Source of the DNA: Methylobacterium mesophilicum
GTDB lineage: Bacteria; Pseudomonadota; Alphaproteobacteria; Rhizobiales; Beijerinckiaceae
Length of the DNA: 64,000 bases
Direction of reading: 5' to 3'
Assembly: GCF_022179445.1 (NCBI RefSeq)
Contig: NZ_BPQU01000020.1
Span: 33,305 to 97,304, forward strand
Below are positions 25,033-33,796 of the stretch, piece after piece (position 1 is the stretch's first letter; each line of letters starts with the position of its first letter). The notes beneath the pieces are model-generated. The model ran no database searches, was not told where the DNA came from, and was given only the letters and a program-made list of their open reading frames with translations. The translations under genes were made by a program, and so were the position numbers.

Positions 25033-27519
25033 ATGACGCCAGACGCGCCGGAGCGCGCCCCGACCGATCCGGGCCCCGCACGGGATCCCGGGGCCGACAC
25101 GGCGGACCCGCGCCGGGCGGCCCGAGAGGCCGGACGCGCCGCGCGCGATCTTTTCCGCCACCTGTGGATCCTGATCGCCGCCGCCGGGCGCGGCATGCTG
25201 CAAGCCGGGCGTTCGGCTTTCTCGCGAATCGCCGGCGCCCTGACCCGGCGACGTGACCGCGCGCGGCCCGTCGCGGCCGAGCGGTCCGCTGCGGCGGACA
25301 CGGTACCGGGCTTCGCGGAAGGCCGAGGCCGCTTCGGCCGCCTGCGGCGCCGGCCCGTTCTGCTCGCCGCCGGGGCCGCGATCCTGCTGCCGGCCCTGGC
25401 GCTGGCGGTCTACCTGCTGGCCGCCCTGGTGACCCTGCCGCCGCTGGGCGGGGCGGTCGTCGAGACCGGCCAGCGGGCGATCACCGTCGAGGCCGATGAC
25501 GGCCGGGTCTTCGCCACCCGGGGCAGTTTCCGCGGCCAGAAGCTCACCGCCGCCGACCTGCCACCGAACCTCGCCAAGGCGATCGTCGCGATCGAGGATC
25601 GCCGGTTCTACAGCCACTGGGGCATCGACCTGCGCGGCCTCGCCCGCGCCGCCTGGCGCAACGCCGCGGGCGGCGGGGTGCGCGAGGGCGGCTCGACGAT
25701 CACGCAGCAATATGTCCGCCTGACCTCGCTCAACCAGGAGAAGACGCTCTGGCGCAAGGTCCAGGAGGCGTTCCTGGCGCTGCGGGTCGAGACCACGATG
25801 AGCAAGGACGAGATCCTGCTCGGCTACCTCGACGCCGCCTATTTCGGGGCCGGCGCCTACGGGGCGGACGCGGCCGCCCGGCGCTATTTCGGCAAGCCCG
25901 CCAAGGCCCTGACCCTGCCCGAGGCGGCCATGCTGGCCGGGCTGGTGCGGGCGCCCTCGCAGCTCGCCCCCACCCGCAACCTCGGCGGCGCCAAGGAGCG
26001 GGCCGACGTGGTGCTCCAGGCCATGGTGGAGACCGGGGCGATCTCGCAGAAGGAGGCCGACGCCGCGCGCAAGCAGAGCGTCACCCTGAAGTCTCCGCCC
26101 GAGGCGCCGCCCGGCACCAACTACTTCCTCGACATGATCGCCGGCGACGTGAAGCGGCTCGCCGGCACCGACGGCGACATGACGGTGCGCTCCACCCTCA
26201 ACCTCGACCTGCAGAGCCTCGCGGAGGGCGTCGTCGCCAGGCGCCTCGACAAGGACGGCGCCAAGCGCAAGGTCGGCCAGGCCGCCATGGTGGTGCTGTC
26301 GAAGGCCGGCGCGATCCTCGCGATGGTGGGCGGCCGGGACTACGAGGACAGCCAGTTCAACCGCGCGGTCCAGGCCAAGCGCCAGCCGGGCTCGCTGTTC
26401 AAGCTCCTGGTCTACCTGACGGCCTACGAGCAGGGCCTGACGCCCGAGAGCGTGATGGACGATCGCCCGGTGCGCATCGGCGACTGGGAGCCCGAGAACG
26501 ACGACGGGCGCTATCGCGGACCGGTGCCGCTGCGGACCGCCTTCGCGCTGTCGATCAACACGGTGGCGGCTCAGCTCGGGCAGGATGTCGGCATCCCGGC
26601 GGTGATCGCCACCGCGCGCAAGCTGGGGATCCAGTCCGAGCTGCCGAACGTGCCGAGCCTCGTCCTCGGGTCCGGCACCGTCAGCCTGCTGGAGATGACC
26701 CGCGCCTACGGCTCCGTGCTCTCCGGCCGCGCGCCGCTCGCGAGCTTCGGCATCCACGCGATCCGCGGGGCGGCCCCGCAGCCGCTCTACGTCCGGGCCG
26801 AGCCGGCGCCGGCCGCCACCCTGGCGCAGGAGCCGCGCCAGATGATGCTCGATTCGCTCCAGGCGGTGGTCGATTCAGGGACCGGCCGGGCGGCGCGGGT
26901 GCCGGGCCAGATCATCGGCGGCAAGACCGGCACCAGCCAGGATTTCCGCGACGCCTGGTTCGTCGGCATGACCCCGGACCTCGTGGTCGGTGTCTGGATC
27001 GGCAACGACGACGACAGCCCGATGAACCGGATGTTCGGCGGCGAGATGCCGGCCGGGATCTTCCACGATTTCGTCCAGCGGGCCTCCGCGCAGCTCGCCA
27101 AGGGCCGTCCGCGCCCGTCGGCGGAACGGGCCGAGCCGGCCCCGGCGGTCGCGGCGACGCCGCAGCCGGCCCCGCAGCCGACGCAACAGCCGACCCCGGT
27201 CGCGTCCAGCGAGATCCGGGGCGTGCCCGAAGTGATCGACACCGGGACCCTGTCGCTGCGCGGGCGGACCGTGCACCTCCTCGGCGTCGTGGGCGAGCGC
27301 GGGCACCTCGCCCGGCAGCTCGCCAAGTACCTGCGCCGCCGCGAGGTGGTCTGCAGCGTCTCCGAGGATGCCGCCGGCCGCTGCCGGATCGAGGGCGACG
27401 ACCTCGCCGCCCTGATCCTCACCGCAGGCGGCGCCCGGGCCTCGGACGATGCGCCCCCGGACCTCCTCGGCGCCGAGGAGCAGGCCCGGGCCGAACGCGT
27501 CGGCCTATGGGGCCGGTGA
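25033..27519 (+). CDS. Class A penicillin-binding protein with nuclease-like C-terminal tail
   Basis: Bifunctional peptidoglycan synthase of 828 residues. After a 110-residue basic cytoplasmic segment and one membrane helix (AAGAAILLPALALAVYLLAAL), the glycosyltransferase domain shows EDRRFYSHWGID, GGSTITQQYVR and YLDAAYFGAGAYG. The transpeptidase domain has the SxxK motif in PGSLFKLL, SIN in ALSINTVAAQ and KTGTSQD. After a Pro/Gln/Ala linker (about 690-725) the last 100 residues resemble a staphylococcal-nuclease-type beta-barrel ending EEQARAERVGLWGR. Catalytic nuclease residues are not evident, so this may be a binding module. Confidence 0.92.
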   Translation: MTPDAPERAPTDPGPARDPGADTADPRRAAREAGRAARDLFRHLWILIAAAGRGMLQAGRSAFSRIAGALTRRRDRARPVAAERSAAADTVPGFAEGRGRFGRLRRRPVLLAAGAAILLPALALAVYLLAALVTLPPLGGAVVETGQRAITVEADDGRVFATRGSFRGQKLTAADLPPNLAKAIVAIEDRRFYSHWGIDLRGLARAAWRNAAGGGVREGGSTITQQYVRLTSLNQEKTLWRKVQEAFLALRVETTMSKDEILLGYLDAAYFGAGAYGADAAARRYFGKPAKALTLPEAAMLAGLVRAPSQLAPTRNLGGAKERADVVLQAMVETGAISQKEADAARKQSVTLKSPPEAPPGTNYFLDMIAGDVKRLAGTDGDMTVRSTLNLDLQSLAEGVVARRLDKDGAKRKVGQAAMVVLSKAGAILAMVGGRDYEDSQFNRAVQAKRQPGSLFKLLVYLTAYEQGLTPESVMDDRPVRIGDWEPENDDGRYRGPVPLRTAFALSINTVAAQLGQDVGIPAVIATARKLGIQSELPNVPSLVLGSGTVSLLEMTRAYGSVLSGRAPLASFGIHAIRGAAPQPLYVRAEPAPAATLAQEPRQMMLDSLQAVVDSGTGRAARVPGQIIGGKTGTSQDFRDAWFVGMTPDLVVGVWIGNDDDSPMNRMFGGEMPAGIFHDFVQRASAQLAKGRPRPSAERAEPAPAVAATPQPAPQPTQQPTPVASSEIRGVPEVIDTGTLSLRGRTVHLLGVVGERGHLARQLAKYLRRREVVCSVSEDAAGRCRIEGDDLAALILTAGGARASDDAPPDLLGAEEQARAERVGLWGR

Positions 27520-27960
27520 CGTGTTCGAGCACCCCTGCGATCCAAGCTCGGCGAGCGTCAGCGGATCGGGCGCGCCGCCGAAATACCGCGCCAGGGCCTC
27601 GGCGAAACCCGGCTCCTCCGGAGCGGCGCGGGCGAACAGGGTCATGCTCGAGCGGAACTTCATGTCGTCCGGGGAGCCGAAGATCGCGTGAGCCGAGCGT
27701 CCGGTGACGCCGTTCACCGCCGCCGTGCAGGCACGCAGGCGTGCGCCGAGCACCGGATGCCCGCAATAGGCCCGCGCCTCGTCCAGGGTGCCGATCGCGT
27801 AGCGTCGCGCCATCGGGCTGGAGCCCAGGCCGGCGATCTGCGGGAAGATGAACCACATCCAGTGGCTGCGCTTCTCCCCGGCCCGCAATTCCGCGAGGGC
27901 CCGGTCGTAGACGCCCGCCTGGGCGGCGACGAAACGGTCGAGATCGTAGGGTTCGGCCAT
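27505..27960 (-). CDS. DUF1810 family protein
   Basis: A 151-residue cytosolic protein of the DUF1810 family, recognised by RFVAAQAGVYDRALAELRAGEKRSHWMWFIFPQIAGLG and the later SPDDMKFRSSMTLFA. The family is widespread but its biochemical role is not established to my knowledge. The gene is convergent with and overlaps the PBP gene by 15 bases. Confidence 0.88.
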   Translation of the reverse strand: MAEPYDLDRFVAAQAGVYDRALAELRAGEKRSHWMWFIFPQIAGLGSSPMARRYAIGTLDEARAYCGHPVLGARLRACTAAVNGVTGRSAHAIFGSPDDMKFRSSMTLFARAAPEEPGFAEALARYFGGAPDPLTLAELGSQGCSNTSPAP

Positions 27961-28131
27961 GATCCGGCTCCGGTCTGCACCACACCAACCCGGTAGCGGT
28001 CGCCCGGATGCGCGCGGCCGGATTATCCGGGCGGGCGCTGATCGCGGCCGGCGGGAGACCTATCTCGGCGGGACGTGCCGTCGGCCGGTGGGAGGCACCG
28101 GCCCGGCTGCAACGGTACACGGAGACGTCTG

Positions 28132-28932
28132 ATGCCGCAGATCACCGTCCGGGGACTCGCGTTCCGCTATGTCCTGGAGGGGCCCGAGGATGCACCCGTG
28201 GTTGCGTTCTCGAACTCGCTCGGCGCCACCCTGGACATGTGGGACGCCCTGCTGCCGGCGCTTGCCGGCCGGTTCCGGACGCTGCGCTACGACACCCGCG
28301 GCCATGGCGGCTCCGAGACGCACGACCGGCCGACCGAGATCGCGGACCTGGCCGGCGATCTCGCGGGGCTGCTCGACGGGCTCGGGATCGCCCGGGCCCA
28401 CCTGGTCGGGCTCTCGCTCGGCGGCATGATCGTGCAGGCTCTGGCGAGCGACGATCCGGCGCGCTGCGCGAGCGCGACCCTGATGGCGACGGCCGCGCAT
28501 CTTCCGAGCGCACAGAGCTGGAACGAGCGTGCCGAGACGGCGCGGATGCAGGGGACCGGCGCGCTCATGGACGCGACGCTGGCGCGCTGGTTCACTCCGG
28601 CCTTCGCCGAGCGCTCACCCGAGGCCGTACGGTCCGTGCGGGAGCGCTTCGTCGCCTGCGATCCGGTCGGCTACGCGGTGTGCTGCGGCGTGATCGGACG
28701 GATGGACCTGCGGCCCGCCCTGTCGGCGATCACGGCCCCGACCCTGGTGATGGCCGGGCGCGACGACCCATCGACGCCCCCCGCCATGGCCGAAGCGCTC
28801 TGTGCCGGCATCGCCGAGGCCGAACTCGTGGTGCTGCCCCGGGCGGCGCATCTCCTGGCGGTCGAGCGCGCCGATGCGGCCGGACGCTACCTGCGGGCGT
28901 TCCTCGATCGCATCGAGGCCGGCGGCGCCTGA
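28132..28932 (+). CDS. Alpha/beta hydrolase, 3-oxoadipate enol-lactonase-like
   Basis: A 266-residue hydrolase. Ser-His-Asp triad elements are seen: nucleophile elbow GLSLGGMIVQ, acid in MAGRDDPSTPP, and base His in PRAAHLLAVERAD. The oxyanion segment is SNSLGATLDMW. Overall similarity is to PcaD, which opens 3-oxoadipate enol-lactone in the protocatechuate branch, but no other pca gene is in the window, so a different ester or lactone is possible. The ATG at 28132 follows GGAGA. Confidence 0.82.
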   Translation: MPQITVRGLAFRYVLEGPEDAPVVAFSNSLGATLDMWDALLPALAGRFRTLRYDTRGHGGSETHDRPTEIADLAGDLAGLLDGLGIARAHLVGLSLGGMIVQALASDDPARCASATLMATAAHLPSAQSWNERAETARMQGTGALMDATLARWFTPAFAERSPEAVRSVRERFVACDPVGYAVCCGVIGRMDLRPALSAITAPTLVMAGRDDPSTPPAMAEALCAGIAEAELVVLPRAAHLLAVERADAAGRYLRAFLDRIEAGGA

Positions 28933-28973
28933 GGATCCACGAGCCTCAAGCCGCCATCACCCGGAACGGCGCG

Positions 28974-29318
28974 TCAGTGGCAGGGAATGCCGGCCTCCGC
29001 GGGGGACATGCCCCGCGCGAGCCGGCGCCCGACATGGAACAGGACCTTCTCGATCAGCGCGATGGTCAGCGGATCGCCGTCGTGTTTCGCGAGCTGATAG
29101 GCGTCGAGCAGGCTGTCGCTGATGTCGCCGAGCAGGTCCACCGGATCGTGCTGCACGTCTGCCCCGAGTGACGACACCGGCGCGGCCGCCGATTCGCCGG
29201 CCGGCCCGTCGTGGGCGGCTTGCGAGCCTTCGATGACCTGGCGCGCGGCGTCGATCATGGCCCGCATTTCTGCGAGCAATTCGAGGCTCGTGACGTCGTC
29301 TGGCGTATCCTTACGCAT
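28974..29318 (-). CDS. Hypothetical small acidic protein
   Basis: A protein of about 114 residues with no recognised domain. It is helical by composition (LELLAEMRAMIDAARQVIEG and DLLGDISDSLLDAYQLAKHDGDPLTIALIEKVLFHVGRRLARG), with an Ala/Gly/Ser linker in between. The second in-frame ATG is preferred as start; the upstream extension (to 29387) is less plausible. It is convergent with the hydrolase gene. Confidence 0.6.
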   Translation of the reverse strand: MRKDTPDDVTSLELLAEMRAMIDAARQVIEGSQAAHDGPAGESAAAPVSSLGADVQHDPVDLLGDISDSLLDAYQLAKHDGDPLTIALIEKVLFHVGRRLARGMSPAEAGIPCH

Positions 29319-29550
29319 GGTTCGGTCCCCCAACCGGTCCCAAACTGCACCTACAGGTTGCGGTCCGTCAACCGTCCGCTTGCCCATCTTGCAGGCATAT
29401 AGGTTTCAAAGCGGGATTGTCGCAGGCTGCGCCACCGCAAAAGTCGATCACGGCATCATCAAAGAAGAAAACGATTACAACCACGAGGTGCAGCAGCAGT
29501 GAGGCGGCTCGTCGTCCGACCGCATGGCATTCCCGGTTCAAACACAAGAA

Positions 29551-29579
29551 CGCCCCCGCGGAGAGATCCACGGGGGCGC
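29551..29579 (-). terminator. Rho-independent terminator downstream of lanmodulin gene
   Basis: Read on the minus strand, CGCCCCCG pairs with CGGGGGCG around a 12-base loop, followed by TTCTTGTGTTT. It ends the lanmodulin transcript about 40 bases after the stop codon. Confidence 0.7.
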
Positions 29580-29617
29580 CTGTATCTTCACTGAGCGCAA
29601 TTAGTATTAACGAGCCG

Positions 29618-30031
29618 TTACTTGACGAGGGCGAGCAGCGCCTTGCCGGCCTTGGAGTTCAGCTCCTTGGCGTCGAGGGTGCCGTCGTTGTCCGGGTCGG
29701 CCATCTTGAAGCGATCGGCGACCGCGGCGAGGTATTCCTTCTTGTCGACGGTACCGTCGTTGTCCGGATCGGCCTGCTTGAGGCCGGCCTTGCTCAGGCG
29801 ACCCTTCAGCTCCTTGGCGTCGAGGGTGCCGTCGGCATCCTTCTCCAGGCGGTCGAAGGTCGCGGAGGCGACGGCCTCGACTTCCTTGAGATCGACGGTG
29901 CCGTCGTTGTCGGTGTCGATCATCTTGACGGCGCTGGCGCCGCTCACCGGCTTGGCGAGGGCGGCCGGAACTGCGAGGCCCGAAACGGCGACGGCAAAAG
30001 CCGCGAAGCCACTGATGAAACGAAGGGTCAT
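29618..30031 (-). CDS. lanM: Lanmodulin, periplasmic lanthanide-binding EF-hand protein
   Basis: A 137-residue exported protein. A signal peptide (MTLRFISGFAAFAVAVSG, cleavage near AALA-K) precedes four EF-hand loops: DTDNDGTVDLKE (39-50), EKDADGTLDAKE (63-74), DPDNDGTVDKKE (88-99) and DPDNDGTLDAKE (112-123). Inter-loop spacing of 12, 13 and 12 residues, position-2 proline in loops 3 and 4, and the C-terminal leucine-rich helix match lanmodulin of Methylorubrum extorquens, which binds lanthanides at picomolar affinity. Loops 1 and 2 lack the proline and loop 2 starts with Glu and Lys, so metal affinity may differ there. It stands alone, not beside lut or xox genes. The ATG at 30031 is the only start giving the signal peptide. 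Confidence 0.93.
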   Translation of the reverse strand: MTLRFISGFAAFAVAVSGLAVPAALAKPVSGASAVKMIDTDNDGTVDLKEVEAVASATFDRLEKDADGTLDAKELKGRLSKAGLKQADPDNDGTVDKKEYLAAVADRFKMADPDNDGTLDAKELNSKAGKALLALVK

Positions 30032-30215
30032 TGCCAAATACTCCCGAAATTTGATGCGGGATCTTCCTAGGCGTGCCCGGACGATGCTGCAAGTGCGAAA
30101 TTGGCAGGGCAGGCCAGCCGCGCGTGGTCCGGATGACGCGAGACACGAAAAAGGGGCCGGCCAGCGCCGACCCCTCATGGATCATCCAGTCACAGCAAGC
30201 TGTGGACAGTCCGAA

Positions 30216-30464
30216 TCAGTAACCGTAGCCGCGGCGGACCGCCGGACGGTCGTCCTCGAATCGCTGGCGGCGATACATCCGGTCGTCGTCGGCGCGGTCA
30301 CGATCCCGGCGGTATTCGTCCCGGCGGAAATCGCGCTCCCGCTGGCCGCGCGAGCGCAGGTCGACGCTGGGACCGTCGGGGCCGATATCGATGCGCTGGG
30401 CCGAAGCCGGGACGACAGTCGCGAGGGAGGCGGCCAGGATGGCGCCGGCGAGCAGGGTCTTCAT
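30216..30464 (-). CDS. Small secreted Arg/Asp-rich protein
   Basis: An 82-residue protein with a clear signal peptide (MKTLLAGAILAASLATVVPA, cleavage after ASAQ). The mature part begins RIDIGPDGPSVDLR and continues as alternating Arg/Asp stretches (RRDEYRRDRDRADDDRMYRR), ending RRGYGY. AGGAG lies seven bases before the ATG. Similar short secreted proteins with an IGPDG start are common in Hyphomicrobiales and have no assigned role. Confidence 0.8.
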   Translation of the reverse strand: MKTLLAGAILAASLATVVPASAQRIDIGPDGPSVDLRSRGQRERDFRRDEYRRDRDRADDDRMYRRQRFEDDRPAVRRGYGY

Positions 30465-30565
30465 GGGACACTCCTTCGTGCGTTGGAGTGCCAACACAGT
30501 CTCGCGACGATCGTTCCCGATTCGCGCAAGGCATCTCCCGCGGCGCCGCAGAGATCCCGGCGATC

Positions 30566-32185
30566 TCAGGCCAGCGTCGACAAGTCCTGAAACCAGTGCT
30601 GCGCCTGAACATAGTTCTTTACCCGGGGCGACAACGCGTGCGGGTTGGTATCGTGCACCACCCAAACCTGCACCGCGTCGTCGACGACGATTTCGTGGAT
30701 GCGGGCCAGCAGCCTGTTCTGCTCCTCGGGGTCCAGGCTCGCCTTCACCTTGTCGCACAGGGCGTCGACCTCGGGATTGCGGTAGTGGCTCCAGTTCACG
30801 CCGCTCGGGGCGATCTGCTTCGAATCGTAGAAGCGCAGGATCGCGTAGAACGGATCCGAGGTGACGTAGGCGATGTTGCCGGCGGTGACGCCCTTGAGGC
30901 CCGGATCCGCCGCGCCCTGGCGCCAGGCCGTGTAGGCCACCTCCAGCTCCACCGTCTTGAACTCGACCTGGATGCCGACCTCGGCCCAGCTCTGCTGGAC
31001 GAACTCGTTGATCGGCAGGGACAGCATCTGCCCGGTCCCGCCGGTGGGGATCATGATCGTCGCCTTCACCGGGTTCTTCACCGAGAACCCGGCCTCCTCC
31101 ACCAGCTTGCGCGCCGCATCCACGTCGGTCCTGATCTGGAAGCTCGGCTTGCCGAACCACGGGCTCGAAGTCTGCATCTGCCCCACGGCCGGCTGGGCGA
31201 GGCCGCCCAGGAGCTGGACGACGCCGTCGCGGTCGATGGCGAGGTTGGCGGCCTTGCGCAGGCGCAGGTCCCGCCAGGGCGACCCCTCCAGCATCGACAG
31301 GTGGTAGTTCCAGACATGCGGCGTGTCGTTGCCGACGACGCGCATGCCGGACGCCTTGAGGCGCGGTACCGCATCGGGGGCCGGCGCCTCGATCAGGTCG
31401 ACGTTGCCGGAGAGCAGCGCGTTCACCCGGGCGAGGTCCTCGGGGACGCAGGTCAGCGTCAGCTTGGCGAGCTTCGGGACCCGCTTCGGGTTCCAGTAGC
31501 CGGCGTTCGGCAGCAATTCGAGGCGGACCCGCGGGATCAGCTGGCCCATCTTGAACGGGCCGGTGCCCGAGGGCTGAAACGCGAACTTCGCCCAGTCGCG
31601 CCCGACCGCCTCGTACTGGGCGGGCGAGGAGATCAGGAACCACAGCATCTGGTAGGGGAACAGGCTGTCGGGGTTCTTGGTCGTCACCTGGACGGTCTTG
31701 GCGTCGAGCTTGCGGTAGCTCGCGACGCCCGGCAGCCGCGGGCGGACCTGGGCGGCCTGCCGCTGGTCGAAATGCGGCGCCTCCTTGTTGAGCACCTTGT
31801 CGAAGTTCCAGATCACCGCGTCGGCGTCGAAGGCCGAGCCGTCATGGAACGCCACGCCCTCGCGCAGGTGGAAGACCCAGACCTTGGGATCGGCCGGATC
31901 GACCTCCCAGGCGGTGGCGAGACCGGGGACCATCCGGCCCGGACGGTCGGCGATGCCCAGATCCCAGGCGACCAGGGGATCGTACAGGGTGAGGCCGGTG
32001 AACTGGTAGCCGCCGGCGCCGCGATCCGGCTGGCCGGTCGTGAGCGGCAGGTCGGTCATCGAGATACCGTAGGTCAGGCTGCCGGCGGCCGCGCCCTGCG
32101 CGCCGGCCCGGCCCGCGCTGCCGAGCGCGGCCAGGGCGGCGCCCCCGGCCATGAGCGAGCGGCGTGTCGGCTTGATCGGGTCCAT
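30566..32185 (-). CDS. ABC transporter substrate-binding protein, family 5 (oligopeptide/dipeptide type)
   Basis: A periplasmic binding protein of 539 residues. A Tat-type signal (PTRRSLMAGGAALAALG, cleavage near RAGAQ) is present. Family-5 landmarks include GLATAWEVDPADPKVWVFHLREGVAFHDG, SGTGPFKM and the later PLRKAANLAIDRD-like segment (LRLRKAANLAIDRD). It would deliver a peptide-like or other solute to an ABC importer, but no permease or ATPase gene is next to it. An upstream in-frame start (32233) is less likely because the Tat motif would then be too internal. Confidence 0.9.
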   Translation of the reverse strand: MDPIKPTRRSLMAGGAALAALGSAGRAGAQGAAAGSLTYGISMTDLPLTTGQPDRGAGGYQFTGLTLYDPLVAWDLGIADRPGRMVPGLATAWEVDPADPKVWVFHLREGVAFHDGSAFDADAVIWNFDKVLNKEAPHFDQRQAAQVRPRLPGVASYRKLDAKTVQVTTKNPDSLFPYQMLWFLISSPAQYEAVGRDWAKFAFQPSGTGPFKMGQLIPRVRLELLPNAGYWNPKRVPKLAKLTLTCVPEDLARVNALLSGNVDLIEAPAPDAVPRLKASGMRVVGNDTPHVWNYHLSMLEGSPWRDLRLRKAANLAIDRDGVVQLLGGLAQPAVGQMQTSSPWFGKPSFQIRTDVDAARKLVEEAGFSVKNPVKATIMIPTGGTGQMLSLPINEFVQQSWAEVGIQVEFKTVELEVAYTAWRQGAADPGLKGVTAGNIAYVTSDPFYAILRFYDSKQIAPSGVNWSHYRNPEVDALCDKVKASLDPEEQNRLLARIHEIVVDDAVQVWVVHDTNPHALSPRVKNYVQAQHWFQDLSTLA

Positions 32186-32316
32186 CGGGTCTCTCGGCAG
32201 AAGGGGACGCGCGGCCGGTCCGCGGCACCCCATTCATCGAGACGCGCCACATGCAGCCTGCATACGGTATCTTGCATGCATCGTGCCCAGTGCGGCGGCC
32301 GTCGGTATTCGACGCC

Positions 32317-33378
32317 TCAGGCGCCCCAGACCTGCCCGGGTCGCAGCGCCAGGAACCGCTCGGGGGCGATGCCGTGCGCCTCCAGGGCCTCAGCCAGAGC
32401 CTCCGCGGGCCGCTCGATGCCCTCGTCGGTGAGTTGGAACGTGCCCCAATGGTGGCCGAGCGCCTGGTCGGCCCCGAGCAGCGCGAAGGCCTCCACGGCC
32501 TCGGCCGGGTTCACGTGCTGCGCCTGCATGAACCAGCGCGGCTCGTAGGCGCCGATCGGCAGCGTCGCGAGGCGCGGCGCCCCGAACCGGGCCCGGATGT
32601 CGCGGAACAGCCCGCCGTCGCCGAAGCCGGTATCGCCCACATGGTAGTGGACGCCCTGGGCCGAGGTGATCACGAAGGCGCACCACAGCGCCATGCGCCG
32701 GTCCTGCACGCCGCGGGCCGACCAGTGGTTGGCCGGCACCAGGTGGACCGCGAGACCGTCGCCGAGATCCACCGACTCGCCCCAGTCGCGGGTCTCGACA
32801 TGCATCGTGTCGTCGAAGTTGCGCAGGATCGTGTCGTTGCCCAGCGGCGCGACGATCAGCGGCTGGTGGGCCTGCCAGATCCGGGCGAGGTTCGGCCCGT
32901 CGAGATGATCGTAATGGTTGTGGGTGATCAGGACGACATCGATCGGCGGCAGGTCGGCGAACGCGATACCGGGCGGGTTGACCCGCTTCGGTCCGGCGAA
33001 CCGGACCGGGCTCGCCCGCTTGGCGAAGACCGGGTCGATCAGGATGTTGCGGCCGGCGACCTGCACCAGGTAGCTCGCATGCCCGATCAGCACGACGCGC
33101 AGGGACCCGCTGCGCTCGGGCGGGCGGTCGGCGGGGAACGGGCTCGGGTAGCTCTTCGGCCAGGGCTCGCGCTGCCGCCCGGCCTGCCAGCGCAGCACGT
33201 CCGGCAACGACTTGTCGGTGGCCTGGTCCGGCAGGAAGAAGCGCAACCCGTCGAAATGATCGGATTCCGGGCCGCGATAATAGGGGTTCTTGCCCCGGCG
33301 GTGGGCGGCATAGCCGACGCCGCCGAGCGTCATCACCGTGGCCGCACTCGCGACCGTGAGCAGGCTGCGCCGTTTCAT
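32317..33378 (-). CDS. MBL-fold metallohydrolase (NAPE-PLD / UlaG-like)
   Basis: A 353-residue protein with an N-terminal twin-Arg-like or Sec membrane segment (KRRSLLTVASAATVMTLGGVGYA). The metallo-beta-lactamase fold shows the zinc motif THNHYDHLDG, later AGNHW-like (VPANHWSARG), GDTGFGDG and the C-terminal LGHHWGTFQLTDE. This His pattern is that of N-acylphosphatidylethanolamine phospholipase D-like enzymes and their bacterial relatives. It is probably membrane-anchored or periplasmic and may act on a phosphodiester lipid. Activity is inferred from the family only. Confidence 0.87.
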   Translation of the reverse strand: MKRRSLLTVASAATVMTLGGVGYAAHRRGKNPYYRGPESDHFDGLRFFLPDQATDKSLPDVLRWQAGRQREPWPKSYPSPFPADRPPERSGSLRVVLIGHASYLVQVAGRNILIDPVFAKRASPVRFAGPKRVNPPGIAFADLPPIDVVLITHNHYDHLDGPNLARIWQAHQPLIVAPLGNDTILRNFDDTMHVETRDWGESVDLGDGLAVHLVPANHWSARGVQDRRMALWCAFVITSAQGVHYHVGDTGFGDGGLFRDIRARFGAPRLATLPIGAYEPRWFMQAQHVNPAEAVEAFALLGADQALGHHWGTFQLTDEGIERPAEALAEALEAHGIAPERFLALRPGQVWGA

Positions 33379-33454
33379 AGGTGGGAGATGGCCGGCCCGG
33401 CGCCGTGGTCAAGCTCTCGCCGCCGCGACGGGGAGCCTCAGGCCCGCTTTTGCC

Positions 33455-33691
33455 TCACTCCACGGCTTCGGCGGCGAGCGACAGGCGGGCGCGGAACACG
33501 ACCTTGCCGACCGTATCGCGGACGCAGGCGACGTAATCCTGGCGCTCCACGTCGGGCAGCATGTCGCGGGCGATCGCCGACATGATCCGGGTGACCTTGG
33601 CGCGGGCGGCCGGCAGGTCCGGCAGGTCGAAGCCGACCTCGTCGCGGACCGGCTGGGAACCGTCATGGAGGTCGATGTAGAAGCGGGGCAT
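33455..33691 (-). CDS. DUF6894-like small protein
   Basis: A 78-residue protein starting MPRFYIDLHDGSQPVRDEVG and continuing DLPDLPAARAKVTRIMSAIARDML. This is the pattern of short DUF6894 proteins common in Hyphomicrobiales, often found in several copies per genome. Function is not known. The start at 33691 gives the conserved N-terminus; the in-frame extension upstream is rejected. Confidence 0.72.
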   Translation of the reverse strand: MPRFYIDLHDGSQPVRDEVGFDLPDLPAARAKVTRIMSAIARDMLPDVERQDYVACVRDTVGKVVFRARLSLAAEAVE

Positions 33692-33796
33692 CGGCGCGCA
33701 GCGTCTCGAGAGGAATACTTCTCGGAAATCATTGCGCAAATTGTGGTTAATAGAGCGTTACTCGCTCCGAATAGAGCCCAATAACTGCCCTATAAA

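Noticed and set aside
28132..28932. Protocatechuate (pca) operon
   Set aside because: Only the hydrolase is similar; no other pca gene is nearby, so the gene symbol pcaD was not used.
29368..29571. 67-codon minus-strand frame with a hydrophobic stretch after lanmodulin
   Set aside because: It overlaps the terminator hairpin, lacks a good ribosome site, and is probably non-coding.
29618..32185. Lanthanide-uptake (lut) cluster around lanmodulin
   Set aside because: The nearby binding protein is of family 5 and no TonB receptor, ABC permease or ATPase is present, so a lut locus is not supported.
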